The position numbers and the translations under genes were made by a program. Below are positions 8,235 through 16,373 of a DNA stretch of 64,000 nucleotides, piece after piece. A model generated the notes under the pieces. That model saw only the letters and a list, made by a program, of their open reading frames with translations. It was not told the origin of the DNA and searched no databases. This stretch comes from Arenimonas metalli CF5-1. GTDB taxonomy: Bacteria > Pseudomonadota > Gammaproteobacteria > Xanthomonadales > Xanthomonadaceae. Each line of letters begins with the position of its first letter. Position 1 is the first letter of the stretch. Location: the NCBI RefSeq assembly GCF_000747155.1, contig NZ_AVCK01000003.1, positions 89,020 through 153,019 on the forward strand, given 5' to 3'.

Positions 8235-9499
8235 AGCGCCTGCTCGTTTGCCTCGTCCTCGCCGCCGCGCTGCCCGCGGCCGCCCAGGACCTGCTGATCC
8301 GCGACGCCACCGTGCACACCGCCGGCGCCCGCGGCACGCTCAAGAACCACGACGTGCTGGTGCAGGGCGGCGTGGTCCGCCAGGTCGGCACCGGCCTGGC
8401 CGCACCGGCCGGCGTCACCGTGGTCGACGCCAAGGGCCGGCCGCTGACGCCGGGCCTGTTCGGCGGCCTCACCGGCCTCGGCATCGAGGAGGTGTCGGGT
8501 GAATCCGCCACCGTCGACCACACCCTGGCCCTCGGCGTGCCGCCGAATGCGCACGAGCCCACCTGGCGCCCCGAGTTCGACGTGGATGTCGCCTTCAACC
8601 CGCACTCCGCCGCGATCGGCGTCAACCGCGTCGAGGGCATCACCTTCACCGTGCTCTCGCCCAGCAGCACCGCGGGCGGCAGCTTCGTCGCCGGCCAGGG
8701 CAGCGCGGTGGTGCTCGACGGCCGCTACGACGCCGCGCTGGGCAACAGCCGCAGCCTGTTCGTGAACCTGGGCGGCGGCGCCTCGCCGCTCTCGGGCGGC
8801 AGCCGCGCCGGCCAGTGGATGCTGCTCGAACAGGCGGTCGCCGAAGCCCGCAGCGGCGCCGACGACGGCCTGCTCACCCGCGCCGGCCGCGCCGCGCTGC
8901 AGCGCTACCTCGCCGGTGGCCGGGTCGTGTTCCAGGTCGATCGCGCGGCGGACATCCGCCAGGCGCTGGCCTTCAGCAAGAAGCACGGCCTGAAGCCGGT
9001 GATCGCCGGCGGCGCCGAGGCGTGGAAGGTGGCGGCCGAGCTCAAGGCCGCGAACGTGCCGGTGCTGCTGGACGCGCTGGTGAACCTGCCCTCGAGCTTC
9101 GACGCGCTGGGCTCGAGCCTGGAGAACGCCGCCCGCCTGCATCGCGCCGGCGTCAGCGTCGGGTTCTCGCAGTCGGGCGACGCCACCCACAACGCCCGCA
9201 AGGTGCGCCAGCTGGCCGGCGTCGCCGTGGCCAACGGCCTGCCCTGGGAAGCCGGCCTGGCCGGCCTGACTGCGGTGCCCGCGCAGGTGTTCGGCGTGTC
9301 GGCGCAGCGCGGCCGGATCGAGCCGGGCCAGGTCGCCGACCTGGTGCTGTGGTCGGGCGATCCGCTGGAAGTGAACACGGTCGCCGAGCAGGTCTGGTTC
9401 GATGGCCGCGCCGCCGACATGCGTTCGCGCCAGACCGAGCTGCGCGACCGCTACCTGGCGCCCAAGGGCAGCCTGCCCCGCGCCTACTCCGGCCGCTGA
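8231..9499 (+). CDS. Amidohydrolase paralogue lacking metal ligands (probable pseudoenzyme)
   Basis: 422 residues with a signal peptide (VKRLLVCLVLAAALPAAAQ). It begins with a GTG that overlaps the stop of the upstream amidohydrolase (GTGA, 8231-8234). The beta-sandwich and C-terminal block (IEPGQVADLVLWSGDPLEVN) keep the family pattern. The metal-binding HxH of the partner is replaced by LTG at 80-82. The partner's IHCYRADE corresponds to FQVDRAAD, and its FHHGVEAYK to AGGAEAWK. All visible His ligands are therefore gone, while the fold seems intact and there are no frameshifts. I infer a non-catalytic partner, perhaps one half of a heteromeric complex with the product of 6846-8234. Confidence 0.8.
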   Translation: MKRLLVCLVLAAALPAAAQDLLIRDATVHTAGARGTLKNHDVLVQGGVVRQVGTGLAAPAGVTVVDAKGRPLTPGLFGGLTGLGIEEVSGESATVDHTLALGVPPNAHEPTWRPEFDVDVAFNPHSAAIGVNRVEGITFTVLSPSSTAGGSFVAGQGSAVVLDGRYDAALGNSRSLFVNLGGGASPLSGGSRAGQWMLLEQAVAEARSGADDGLLTRAGRAALQRYLAGGRVVFQVDRAADIRQALAFSKKHGLKPVIAGGAEAWKVAAELKAANVPVLLDALVNLPSSFDALGSSLENAARLHRAGVSVGFSQSGDATHNARKVRQLAGVAVANGLPWEAGLAGLTAVPAQVFGVSAQRGRIEPGQVADLVLWSGDPLEVNTVAEQVWFDGRAADMRSRQTELRDRYLAPKGSLPRAYSGR

Positions 9500-9517
9500 G
9501 CGACGCGCCCTGCCTGC

Positions 9518-9552
9518 GCCCTCCCCGGGAGACCGGGGAGGGCGTAGTCTTT
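9518..9552 (+). terminator. Hairpin after the amidohydrolase pair
   Basis: An 11-bp perfect stem (9518-9528 with 9533-9543) closes a GAGA loop. It is followed by GTAGTCTTTTG rather than a clean T run. This is a plausible but weak intrinsic terminator. Confidence 0.5.
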
Positions 9553-9609
9553 TGGGGGCCAGCGCCGCGGGGAGCCGCGCCGGCATCCATCCACACGGGG
9601 AGACGTGCG

Positions 9610-10014
9610 ATGCCTGAGGTCAATGTCTGGGCGGTGCTGGTCGCCGCGCTTTCGGGGTTCGTGCTCGGCGGGCTGTGGTATTCGCCGGTGCTGTTCGGCA
9701 AGGCCTGGCAGCGCGAGACCGGCCTGAGCGACGACGTGCTGGCCAAGGGCAACATGGCGCTGATCTTCGGCACCACCTTCGTGCTGTGCCTGGTCGCCAG
9801 CGCGGTGTTCGCGATGTTCCTGGGGCCGCGGCCCAGCCTGGAACTGGGCGTGGGCGCCGGGTTCGCGGCGGGGCTGTGCTGGGTCACGGCCAGCTTCGGC
9901 ATCAACTACCTGTTCGAGCGCAAGTCGCTCAAGCTCTTCCTGATCAACGGCGGCTACCACACGCTGCAGTTCACCCTGATCGGGCTGGTGCTGGCGCTGT
10001 GGCCGGCGGCCTGA
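9610..10014 (+). CDS. DUF1761 family membrane protein
   Basis: 134 residues with four membrane segments (about 6-27, 55-77, 81-100 and 110-131). The motif GGLWYSPVLFGKAWQRETGL after the first helix is characteristic of DUF1761 proteins, small inner-membrane proteins without known function. The start at 9610 follows GGGGAGACGTGCG, a good ribosome site. The next gene starts 11 bp after its stop on the same strand, so they may share a message, although no functional link is evident. Confidence 0.8.
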   Translation: MPEVNVWAVLVAALSGFVLGGLWYSPVLFGKAWQRETGLSDDVLAKGNMALIFGTTFVLCLVASAVFAMFLGPRPSLELGVGAGFAAGLCWVTASFGINYLFERKSLKLFLINGGYHTLQFTLIGLVLALWPAA

Positions 10015-10025
10015 ACGCGAAGTCG

Positions 10026-10649
10026 ATGGCCACGCACTGGTACTTCGACTTCATCTCGCCGTTTGCCTACCTGGCATGGCCGCGCGTCCGGGCATTGGCC
10101 GCGCGGCACGCGATCGAACTGCGGCCGATCATGTTCGCCGGGTTGCTCGGCCATCATGGCCACAAGGGGCCGGCCGAGATCCCGTCCAAGCGCACCTTCA
10201 CCTACCGGCACGTGCTCTGGCAGGCGAAGCGGCGCGGGGTGCCGCTGGCCTTCCCGCCCACGCACCCGTTCAACCCGCTATTGGCGCTGCGCCTGTGCCT
10301 GGCCGCGGGCACGACGCCGGAAGCCATCACGGAGATCTTCGACTGGATCTGGGCCCAGGGCCGCGCCGTCGACAGCCCCGAGGCGATCGCGCCGCTGGCC
10401 GCGGCGCTGGGCGTGACCGATCCGGCCGCGCTGTCGTCGCCGGCGGTGAAGGAGACGCTGCGCGCGAACTACGACGCCGCGCTGGCCGCGGGCGTGTTCG
10501 GCGTGCCCTCGCTGGTGGTCGACGGCGAGATCTTCTGGGGCGAGGACGCGATGGATTTCGCGGAAGCCTTCCTTGCCGACCGCACGCTGCTGTCGACGAA
10601 GGAAATGCAGGACGCGGCCACCTGGCCGGTCGGCGCGAGTCGAACCTAA
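10026..10649 (+). CDS. 2-hydroxychromene-2-carboxylate isomerase / DsbA-fold protein
   Basis: 207 residues with the thioredoxin-like DsbA fold of the kappa-class GST and HCCA isomerase group. The N terminus THWYFDFISPFAYLAWP carries the conserved S-P-F-A/Y active-site segment, where serine replaces the DsbA CxxC and binds glutathione. Later blocks are PFNPLLALRLCLAAG and GVFGVPSLVVDGEIFWGEDAMDF, the cis-proline and C-terminal signature of the family. A cytoplasmic glutathione-dependent isomerase or transferase is likely; the substrate is unknown because no aromatic-degradation genes lie nearby. It converges on the GGDEF gene. Confidence 0.85.
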   Translation: MATHWYFDFISPFAYLAWPRVRALAARHAIELRPIMFAGLLGHHGHKGPAEIPSKRTFTYRHVLWQAKRRGVPLAFPPTHPFNPLLALRLCLAAGTTPEAITEIFDWIWAQGRAVDSPEAIAPLAAALGVTDPAALSSPAVKETLRANYDAALAAGVFGVPSLVVDGEIFWGEDAMDFAEAFLADRTLLSTKEMQDAATWPVGASRT

Positions 10650-10702
10650 GGGAAGATCGCGCGCCGCGCCGGCACGGCCGGCGCCGTGGACCGGCGTGCC
10701 GC

Positions 10703-11626
10703 TCAGTTCGGCCCGAAACTGCCCTCGGCCGCCACCACCATGTTGCGGCCGGAATCCTTGGCCACGTACATGGCGCGGTCGGCGCGGTCGACCAGGGCAT
10801 CCAGCGGCTCGGCCTCGCCCAGGTATTCGGCGGCGCCGATGCTGACGGTGAGCTCGACCACTTCCTCGCCGACCACCTGGCAGTGCTGCTGCACCGCCAT
10901 GCGGATGCGCTCGCCGACGGCGATGGCGTTCACGCGGCGCGCGCCGGGCAGCGCCACCGCGAACTCTTCGCCGCCCATGCGGCCCAGGATGTCGCCGCCG
11001 CGCAGCTCGGCCGCCACCGTCGCGGCCACGGCCTTGAGGCAGTCGTCGCCGACGTTGTGGCCGAGGCTGTCGTTGATCAGCTTGAACAGGTCGATGTCGA
11101 AGAACAGCACCGACAGCGGCCGCTGCGGCTGCGCCTCGCGGGCGTCGGCGGCGAGCTGCTCGAGCCGGCCGCGCCAGGCGCCACGGTTGAGCACGCCGGT
11201 GAGCGGGTCGCGCTCGGAGCTCTGCTTGACGCGCTTGGCCTCCGCGCGGGCGTGGTCGCGCTCCTCCAGCAGGCGGCGCATGCGGCCCAGCAGCTCGCGC
11301 ACCAGCAGCAGGCCCCAGGCCACGACGGCCAGCGCCAGCGCCAGGCCCACCAGCGGCCAGCGGCCGGCCAGCCAGCTGCCCAGCACCAGCACCACGAGGC
11401 TGGTGCCGGCGAACGGCAGCCAGGACGCGCGCGGCACCATGCGCTCGCTCAGGATCCGGCAGGCCAGGGCCAGCGCCGCCACCAGGGCCAGCGAGAACCC
11501 GAGGGCGAACCACAGCGCCGTGACCTGGCTCGCTGGCGGCGCCGCCCACGCGGGCGAAGCCGCCATCGCCGGGAACAGCGACAGGACCACGAGCCGGACG
11601 GAGCGGGGGCGGGGAGCGGCGAACAT
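10703..11626 (-). CDS. Membrane-anchored diguanylate cyclase (GGDEF)
   Basis: 307 residues. An N-terminal signal or anchor (about 1-28) is followed by two or three membrane segments up to residue 110, then a short coiled coil (RLLEERDHARAEAKRVKQSSE) leading into the GGDEF domain at DPLTGVLNRG. The active site reads GGEEF, which is catalytically competent in known cyclases. The product-inhibition I-site RxxD (RGGD) lies exactly five residues before it. It should therefore make cyclic di-GMP at the inner membrane under feedback control. No periplasmic sensory domain is visible. The gene stands alone between convergent and divergent neighbours. Confidence 0.9.
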   Translation of the reverse strand: MFAAPRPRSVRLVVLSLFPAMAASPAWAAPPASQVTALWFALGFSLALVAALALACRILSERMVPRASWLPFAGTSLVVLVLGSWLAGRWPLVGLALALAVVAWGLLLVRELLGRMRRLLEERDHARAEAKRVKQSSERDPLTGVLNRGAWRGRLEQLAADAREAQPQRPLSVLFFDIDLFKLINDSLGHNVGDDCLKAVAATVAAELRGGDILGRMGGEEFAVALPGARRVNAIAVGERIRMAVQQHCQVVGEEVVELTVSIGAAEYLGEAEPLDALVDRADRAMYVAKDSGRNMVVAAEGSFGPN

Positions 11627-11788
11627 GCCCCTACTGTCCAGTACCCGGGGCCGCGAAACAAGCGACTGTTTCTCAATGGGTTTGCTTGTCGCTTACGGGC
11701 TCACGGTTTCACCGGCCCATGACCTTCGGCCTACGGTGGCCGGGGGCGCTTCGCCTAGCATCGGCGGGTCCCTTTTCCGGAGTGTCCC

Positions 11789-14700
11789 ATGCCGTCCCGT
11801 CCGCTCGCGCTTGCCGTCCTGATCAGCCTTGGCCTTGGCACCGCCGCCCACGCCTCCGACTCCAAATGGGACGTCAACGCCGCCCACGCCAAGGGCAAGG
11901 TGGTCAGCTTCAGCACCGACGAGGGCACCTGGCTCGACCTCGACGTCAGCCCGGACGGACGCCGCATCGTGTTCTCGATGCTCGGCGACATCTACTCGCT
12001 GCCGGTCACCGGCGGCCAGGCGCAACGCATCACCCGCGGCGCGGCCTGGGACATCCAGCCGCGCTTCTCGCCCGATGGCAGCGAGATCGCCTTCACCTCC
12101 GACCGCGGCGGCGGCAACAACCTCTGGCGCATGAAGGCCGACGGCAGCGGCGCCACCGCGGTGAGCAACGAAGACTTCCGCCTGCTCAACAACCCGGCCT
12201 GGACGCCGGACGGCCAGTTCATCGTCGGCCGCAAGCACTTCACTTCGCAGCGCTCGCTGGGCGCGGGCGAGCTGTGGATGTACCACCGCGACGGCGGCGC
12301 CGGCCTCCAGCTCACCAAGCGCAAGAACGACCAGCAGGACCAGGGCGAACCGGCCTTCTCGCCGGACGGCCGCTACCTGTATTTCTCCGAGGACATGAGC
12401 CCGGGCGGCGCCTTCGACTACAACCGCAACGTGCACGGCATGATCTACGCGATCCGCCGCCTCGACCGCGAGACCGGCGAGATCGAGAACGTGGTCGCCA
12501 GCGCCGGCGGCGCGGTGCGGCCGCAGCCCTCGCCCGACGGCAAGTCGCTGGCGTTCGTGAAGCGGGTGCGCGACAAGTCCGTGCTGCACCTGCTCGACCT
12601 GGAATCCGGTGAGGTCCGGGCGGTGTGGGATGGCCTCTCGCACGACCAGCAGGAAGCCTGGGCGATCTTCGGGCCCTACCCCAACTTCGACTGGCTGCCG
12701 GATTCCAAGTCGGTGGTGGTGTGGGGCCAGGGCAAGTTCTGGCAGGTGGACGTGGCCAGCGGCCAGGCCAAGAACGTGCCGTTCACCGCCGAGGTGTCGC
12801 AGACCGTGCTGCCGGCGCTGCGCGCCGACCAGTCCGCGGCCTTCGAGGGCGACAGCTTCTCGCCGCGCATGATCCGCGACGTGGCCACCAGCCCGGACGG
12901 CCGCACGCTGGTCTTCCACGCGGTCGGCCAGCTGTGGACCAAGGCGCTGCCGGGCGGCGAACCGAAGCGCCTCACCCAGGACGCCGCCAACTTCGAGTAC
13001 CAGCCAGCCTTCAGCCCGGACGGGCGCAAGCTGCTGTACACGACCTGGTCGGATGACGCGATGGGCGCGATCCGCGAGCTCGACCTGGCCACCGGCCAGT
13101 CGCGCGCGCTGACCACGCAGCCGGGCTTCTACTACGGCCCACGCTATTCGCGCGACGGCGCCCGCATCGTTTACTCGCGCCAGGGCGGCAGCGGCCTCAC
13201 CGGCAGCCTGTGGAGCGGCACCCGCGGCGTGTTCGTGATGCCGGCCGCCGGCGGCGACGCGGTGCAGGTGGCGAAGAACGGCGCCGACCCGCAGTTCTCG
13301 GCCGACGGCCAGCGCGTGTTCTTCCTCACCGGCGGCGGCCTCGAGAAGAAGCTGATGAGCGCCGGCCTCAACGGCGAGCAGCCGCGCGAGGTGTTCAACC
13401 TCAAGTACGTCGACCACGTGGCGATCAGCCCAGACGGCCGGTCGGTCGCGTTCACCGAGCTGTTCAACGGCTACGTGGCGCCGCTGCCGCTCACCGGCGG
13501 TTCGATCGAACTCAGCAAGGACACCAAGGCGATCCCGGTGACCGCGCTGGGCACCGACATGGGCAGCTACCTGCACTGGGGCGCCGATTCGAAGTCGCTG
13601 CACTGGATGGTGGGCGACCGCTACCACTCGCGCACGCTGGGCGCCGCCAAGGCCGACGCCGGCGTGGCGGTGGGCCTGCGCCTGCCGACCGATCGCCCGG
13701 CCGACACGTTTGCGCTGGTCGGCGGCCGCGTGGTGACTATGCGCGACGCCAACAACGCCGAGGAAGTGATCGAGGACGGCGTGGTGGTGGTGCGCGGCGA
13801 GCGCATCGTGGCGGTGGGCAAGCGCGGCGACGTGGCCATCCCGGCCGGCGCGCGCGAAGTGGACGTATCCGGCAAGACCGTGTTCCCGGGCATCGTGGAC
13901 GCGCACGCGCACGCGGCGCACTTCGGCCAGGGCGTCGTGCCGCAGCAGAACTGGGCCTACCACGCCAACCTCGCCTTCGGCATCACCACGATGCACGACC
14001 CGTCGGCGACCACCGAGTTCGTGTTCTCGCAGTCCGAGCTGGTGAAAGCCGGGCGCATGGTTGGCCCGCGCGTGTTCTCCACCGGCACCATCCTTTACGG
14101 CGCCGACGGCGACTTCAAGGCGGTGGTGAACTCGATCGACGACGCCCGCGGCCACCTGCGCCGCATGCAGGCGAACGGCGCGTTCTCCGTGAAGTCCTAC
14201 AACCAGCCGCGCCGCGACCAGCGCCAGCAGATCAACCAGGCCGCGCGCGAGCTGGGCATGCTGGTGGTGGAAGAAGGCGGTTCGACCTTCCACCACAACA
14301 TGACCATGATCGTGGACGGCGTCACCGGCGTGGAGCACAACATCCCGATCGCGCCGCTGTACAAGGACGTGACCGAGCTGTGGCGCAACACGCAGGTCGG
14401 CAACACGCCGACGCTGGTGGTGAACTACGGCGGCCTGAACGCCGAGCGCTATTGGTACGCCCGCGACAACGTGTGGGAGAACGAGCGGCTGCTGCGCTTC
14501 TTCCCGAAGAACTCGCTCAACGGCCAGACCATCCGCCGCGACACCGCGCCGGAGTGGGACTACTACCACGTGGAAGTGGCCAAGGCCGCCAAGCAGCTGC
14601 GCGACAACGGCACCCTGATCCTGGTCGGCGGCCACGGCCAGCTGCAGGGCATGGCGCCGCACTGGGAGATCTGGTCGCTGGCGCAGGGCGGCTTCTCGCC

Positions 14701-15031
14701 GTGGGAAGCGCTGCGCGCGGCCACCATCGACGGCGCCGCGTACCTGGGCCTGTCGAAGGAAATCGGCTCGCTGGAGGCCGGCAAGCGCGCCGACCTGGTG
14801 GTGGTGGACGGCAACCCGCTGGCCGACATCCGCCAGAGCGACGACACCGCGATGGTGATGGTCAACGGCCGCCTGTTCAACGCCGCCGACATGTCCGAGA
14901 TCGGCGGCCTGCAGCGCCCGGCCCCGACCTTCTTCTGGCAGCGCCAGGGCAACGGCGTCCAGATGGGCGTCGAATACGGCCCCACCGCCCCCTGCCACTG
15001 CCCCAAGTCCGGCACCCAACACACCCACTAA
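11789..15031 (+). CDS. Secreted TolB-like beta-propeller / amidohydrolase fusion
   Basis: 1080 residues with a signal peptide (about 1-23, TAAHA-S). Roughly residues 40-600 contain many PD40/WD40-like repeats of the form SPDGRxIxFxS, which form a beta-propeller as in TolB and prolyl peptidases. Residues 630-1070 are an amidohydrolase domain with H706-x-H708 in VDAHAHAAHFG, VGGHGQLQG and a closing GKRADLVVVDGNPL. The architecture is found in exported peptide- or amide-cleaving hydrolases of Xanthomonadales and relatives. The exact substrate is unknown. A -10-like TAGCAT occurs about 35 bp before the ATG, and a strong terminator follows at 15064. It probably works with the other secreted hydrolases in peptide use. 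Confidence 0.88.
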   Translation: MPSRPLALAVLISLGLGTAAHASDSKWDVNAAHAKGKVVSFSTDEGTWLDLDVSPDGRRIVFSMLGDIYSLPVTGGQAQRITRGAAWDIQPRFSPDGSEIAFTSDRGGGNNLWRMKADGSGATAVSNEDFRLLNNPAWTPDGQFIVGRKHFTSQRSLGAGELWMYHRDGGAGLQLTKRKNDQQDQGEPAFSPDGRYLYFSEDMSPGGAFDYNRNVHGMIYAIRRLDRETGEIENVVASAGGAVRPQPSPDGKSLAFVKRVRDKSVLHLLDLESGEVRAVWDGLSHDQQEAWAIFGPYPNFDWLPDSKSVVVWGQGKFWQVDVASGQAKNVPFTAEVSQTVLPALRADQSAAFEGDSFSPRMIRDVATSPDGRTLVFHAVGQLWTKALPGGEPKRLTQDAANFEYQPAFSPDGRKLLYTTWSDDAMGAIRELDLATGQSRALTTQPGFYYGPRYSRDGARIVYSRQGGSGLTGSLWSGTRGVFVMPAAGGDAVQVAKNGADPQFSADGQRVFFLTGGGLEKKLMSAGLNGEQPREVFNLKYVDHVAISPDGRSVAFTELFNGYVAPLPLTGGSIELSKDTKAIPVTALGTDMGSYLHWGADSKSLHWMVGDRYHSRTLGAAKADAGVAVGLRLPTDRPADTFALVGGRVVTMRDANNAEEVIEDGVVVVRGERIVAVGKRGDVAIPAGAREVDVSGKTVFPGIVDAHAHAAHFGQGVVPQQNWAYHANLAFGITTMHDPSATTEFVFSQSELVKAGRMVGPRVFSTGTILYGADGDFKAVVNSIDDARGHLRRMQANGAFSVKSYNQPRRDQRQQINQAARELGMLVVEEGGSTFHHNMTMIVDGVTGVEHNIPIAPLYKDVTELWRNTQVGNTPTLVVNYGGLNAERYWYARDNVWENERLLRFFPKNSLNGQTIRRDTAPEWDYYHVEVAKAAKQLRDNGTLILVGGHGQLQGMAPHWEIWSLAQGGFSPWEALRAATIDGAAYLGLSKEIGSLEAGKRADLVVVDGNPLADIRQSDDTAMVMVNGRLFNAADMSEIGGLQRPAPTFFWQRQGNGVQMGVEYGPTAPCHCPKSGTQHTH

Positions 15032-15034
15032 CTC

Positions 15035-15055
15035 CAAATGAACCAGGTTCATTTG
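15035..15055. repeat. 21-bp palindrome CAAATGAACC-A-GGTTCATTTG, copy 1
   Basis: Perfect 10-bp arms around one base, 4 bp after the stop of the 1080-residue hydrolase and before its terminator. Further perfect copies lie at 15951 and 40307, a degenerate one is at about 15993, and a partial one sits inside gspB. Confidence 0.8.
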
Positions 15056-15063
15056 CCATGCCT

Positions 15064-15097
15064 CGGGGTCAGGTCCGGAACCTGACCCCGTTTTTTT
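15064..15097 (+). terminator. Strong intrinsic terminator
   Basis: An 11-bp stem (CGGGGTCAGGT with ACCTGACCCCG, 15064-15090) with a 5-base loop is followed directly by seven T residues. It ends the propeller/amidohydrolase transcript. The stem sequence GAACCTGACCCCGTT recurs inside gspB. Confidence 0.9.
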
Positions 15098-15175
15098 GCG
15101 TCCGGCGGGTGGCCCGCTGTCGGGGCGGGCTGCGTTAATCCCCGGGAATCCTCGCCCGAACCGACAGGCCCCGGT

Positions 15176-15928
15176 ATGTCCATCCCCCTCGACGCACACG
15201 CCACCACCGCCCGGTCGCGCCCCAGCGCCCGCTTTTTCGTGGGGATGGCGCTGGCCTTCCTGGCGGCAGCGGCCCTGGGCTTCGGCCCCAGCTTCTACCT
15301 GCGGCCGTTCTCGGATGCGGCTGCGCTGCGTCCGCACGTGGTGGTGCACGGGCTGGTCATGACGGCCTGGTACCTGCTGCTGCTCGCGCAGGCGTTGCTC
15401 GTGGCCCGGCAGCGCGTGGACCTGCACCGGCAGCTGGGCATCTTCGGCGTGCTGCTGGCCGTGGCGGTGTTCGCCACCGGCCTGCAGGTCAACCTGCACA
15501 TCGTGGGCCGCGCCACCGCGGAACAGTTCGAGGCGTTCCTGGGTTTTGCGACGATGGGCATCGTCGGCCTGCTGCCCTTCCCGGTGCTGGTGGCCCTGGC
15601 GGTGGCCTGGCGTCGGAGACCCGCGCTGCACAAGCGCCTGGTCTACTGGGCCTTCGTGCTGACCATCGGCCCGGCCTTCGCGCCCTCGCGGCCGATGGGC
15701 GCATGGCTGGACGGGCTGGTGGCGCCCGCCCTCCCGTTCTTCCCCTCCGACCTGATCTGGGTGGCGGCACTGGTGGCCTATGACCTGCGAACGCTGCGCC
15801 GGGTGCATCCCGCCACCTGGATCGGCTTCCTCGTCCTCGCGGCCTACCTGACGGTCGGTTTGGGCTGGCTCAGCGGGAACGCCACGGTGCGCAGCCTCAT
15901 CACCACCTTGGCCGGCGTCTCCGCCTGA
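15176..15928 (+). CDS. Polytopic membrane protein of unknown function
   Basis: 250 residues with about seven membrane helices beginning near residue 20. A conserved-looking RPHVVVHGLVMTAWYLLLLAQ segment and VDLHRQLGIFGVLLA contain membrane-embedded histidines, reminiscent of heme- or quinone-binding b561/DUF2306-like proteins, but I cannot place it securely. A second pair, LHKRLVYWAFVLTIGP, resembles an internal repeat of the HRQLG block, so the protein may consist of two related halves. It stands alone between a terminator and a 21-bp palindrome. The ATG at 15176 is the first in frame. Confidence 0.75.
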   Translation: MSIPLDAHATTARSRPSARFFVGMALAFLAAAALGFGPSFYLRPFSDAAALRPHVVVHGLVMTAWYLLLLAQALLVARQRVDLHRQLGIFGVLLAVAVFATGLQVNLHIVGRATAEQFEAFLGFATMGIVGLLPFPVLVALAVAWRRRPALHKRLVYWAFVLTIGPAFAPSRPMGAWLDGLVAPALPFFPSDLIWVAALVAYDLRTLRRVHPATWIGFLVLAAYLTVGLGWLSGNATVRSLITTLAGVSA

Positions 15929-15950
15929 GCAGCGCGCGCGGGGGTGCCGG

Positions 15951-15971
15951 CAAATGAACCTGGTTCATTTG
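15951..15971. repeat. 21-bp palindrome CAAATGAACC-T-GGTTCATTTG, copy 2
   Basis: A perfect palindrome 22 bp after the membrane-protein stop and 55 bp before the next start. A degenerate copy (AATGAA-gctgg-TTCATT) follows at about 15993-16010. Confidence 0.8.
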
Positions 15972-16025
15972 TCATCCGGGGTGGGTGGGGTTAAATGAAG
16001 CTGGTTCATTGGTGGGGAGCGTGGC

Positions 16026-16370
16026 GTGGCCAGTCGATTCATTGTGCGGTTGAACGAGCCGGCGCTCGCGCGCGGGGATGAGCCGGGGCTTTCCTTCCAG
16101 TCCTCGGGGGCAGAGGGGTTTGCGGCGGAGCTTGAGGCGGCGCTGCGGACGCCGGTGCTGTTCGAGCGCTGGCGGGCGATGCAGGACGAGCCCGACGAGG
16201 TCGACAAGTCGCTGGGCGCCGTGGACCCCGAGGCCCGCGTCACCGGCGTGCAGCGCGACCTCAAGATCGAGCTCGACGCGCGCACGTCGCTGTCGCACGG
16301 GGTGTTCCGGCACCGCATGCGGCTGCTCGCGGGCAGCCACTGGGAACTGGCGGACGTGCGCTTCGGCTGA
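16026..16370 (+). CDS. Hypothetical protein, 114 residues
   Basis: The frame starts with GTG (VASRFIVRLNEPALARGDEPG) and codes for a soluble, charged protein with several acidic and arginine-rich stretches (RAMQDEPDEVDKSLGAVDPEAR, read in part) ending HWELADVRFG. No signal peptide, membrane segment or known motif is visible. Third-position GC and residue composition look coding, and the opposite-strand frames are poorer. It converges on ppc, with only 3 bp between the stops. I do not recognise a family. Confidence 0.55.
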   Translation: MASRFIVRLNEPALARGDEPGLSFQSSGAEGFAAELEAALRTPVLFERWRAMQDEPDEVDKSLGAVDPEARVTGVQRDLKIELDARTSLSHGVFRHRMRLLAGSHWELADVRFG

Positions 16371-16373
16371 GGC

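Noticed and set aside
6846..9499. The two amidohydrolase frames as one gene broken by a frameshift
   Set aside because: Each has its own signal peptide, complete beta-sandwich and full length, and the junction is a clean GTGA overlap.
10625..10650. A T-arm-like GGTTCGACTC on the minus strand, suggesting a tRNA
   Set aside because: No acceptor, D- or anticodon arm can be folded around it, and it lies inside the 3' end of the isomerase gene.
11693..15808. An uninterrupted minus-strand frame of 1371 codons opposite the propeller/amidohydrolase gene
   Set aside because: It is a shadow of high-GC coding DNA: rich in Arg, His, Ala and Val with no domain, signal peptide or ribosome site, while the plus strand codes for a clear two-domain enzyme.
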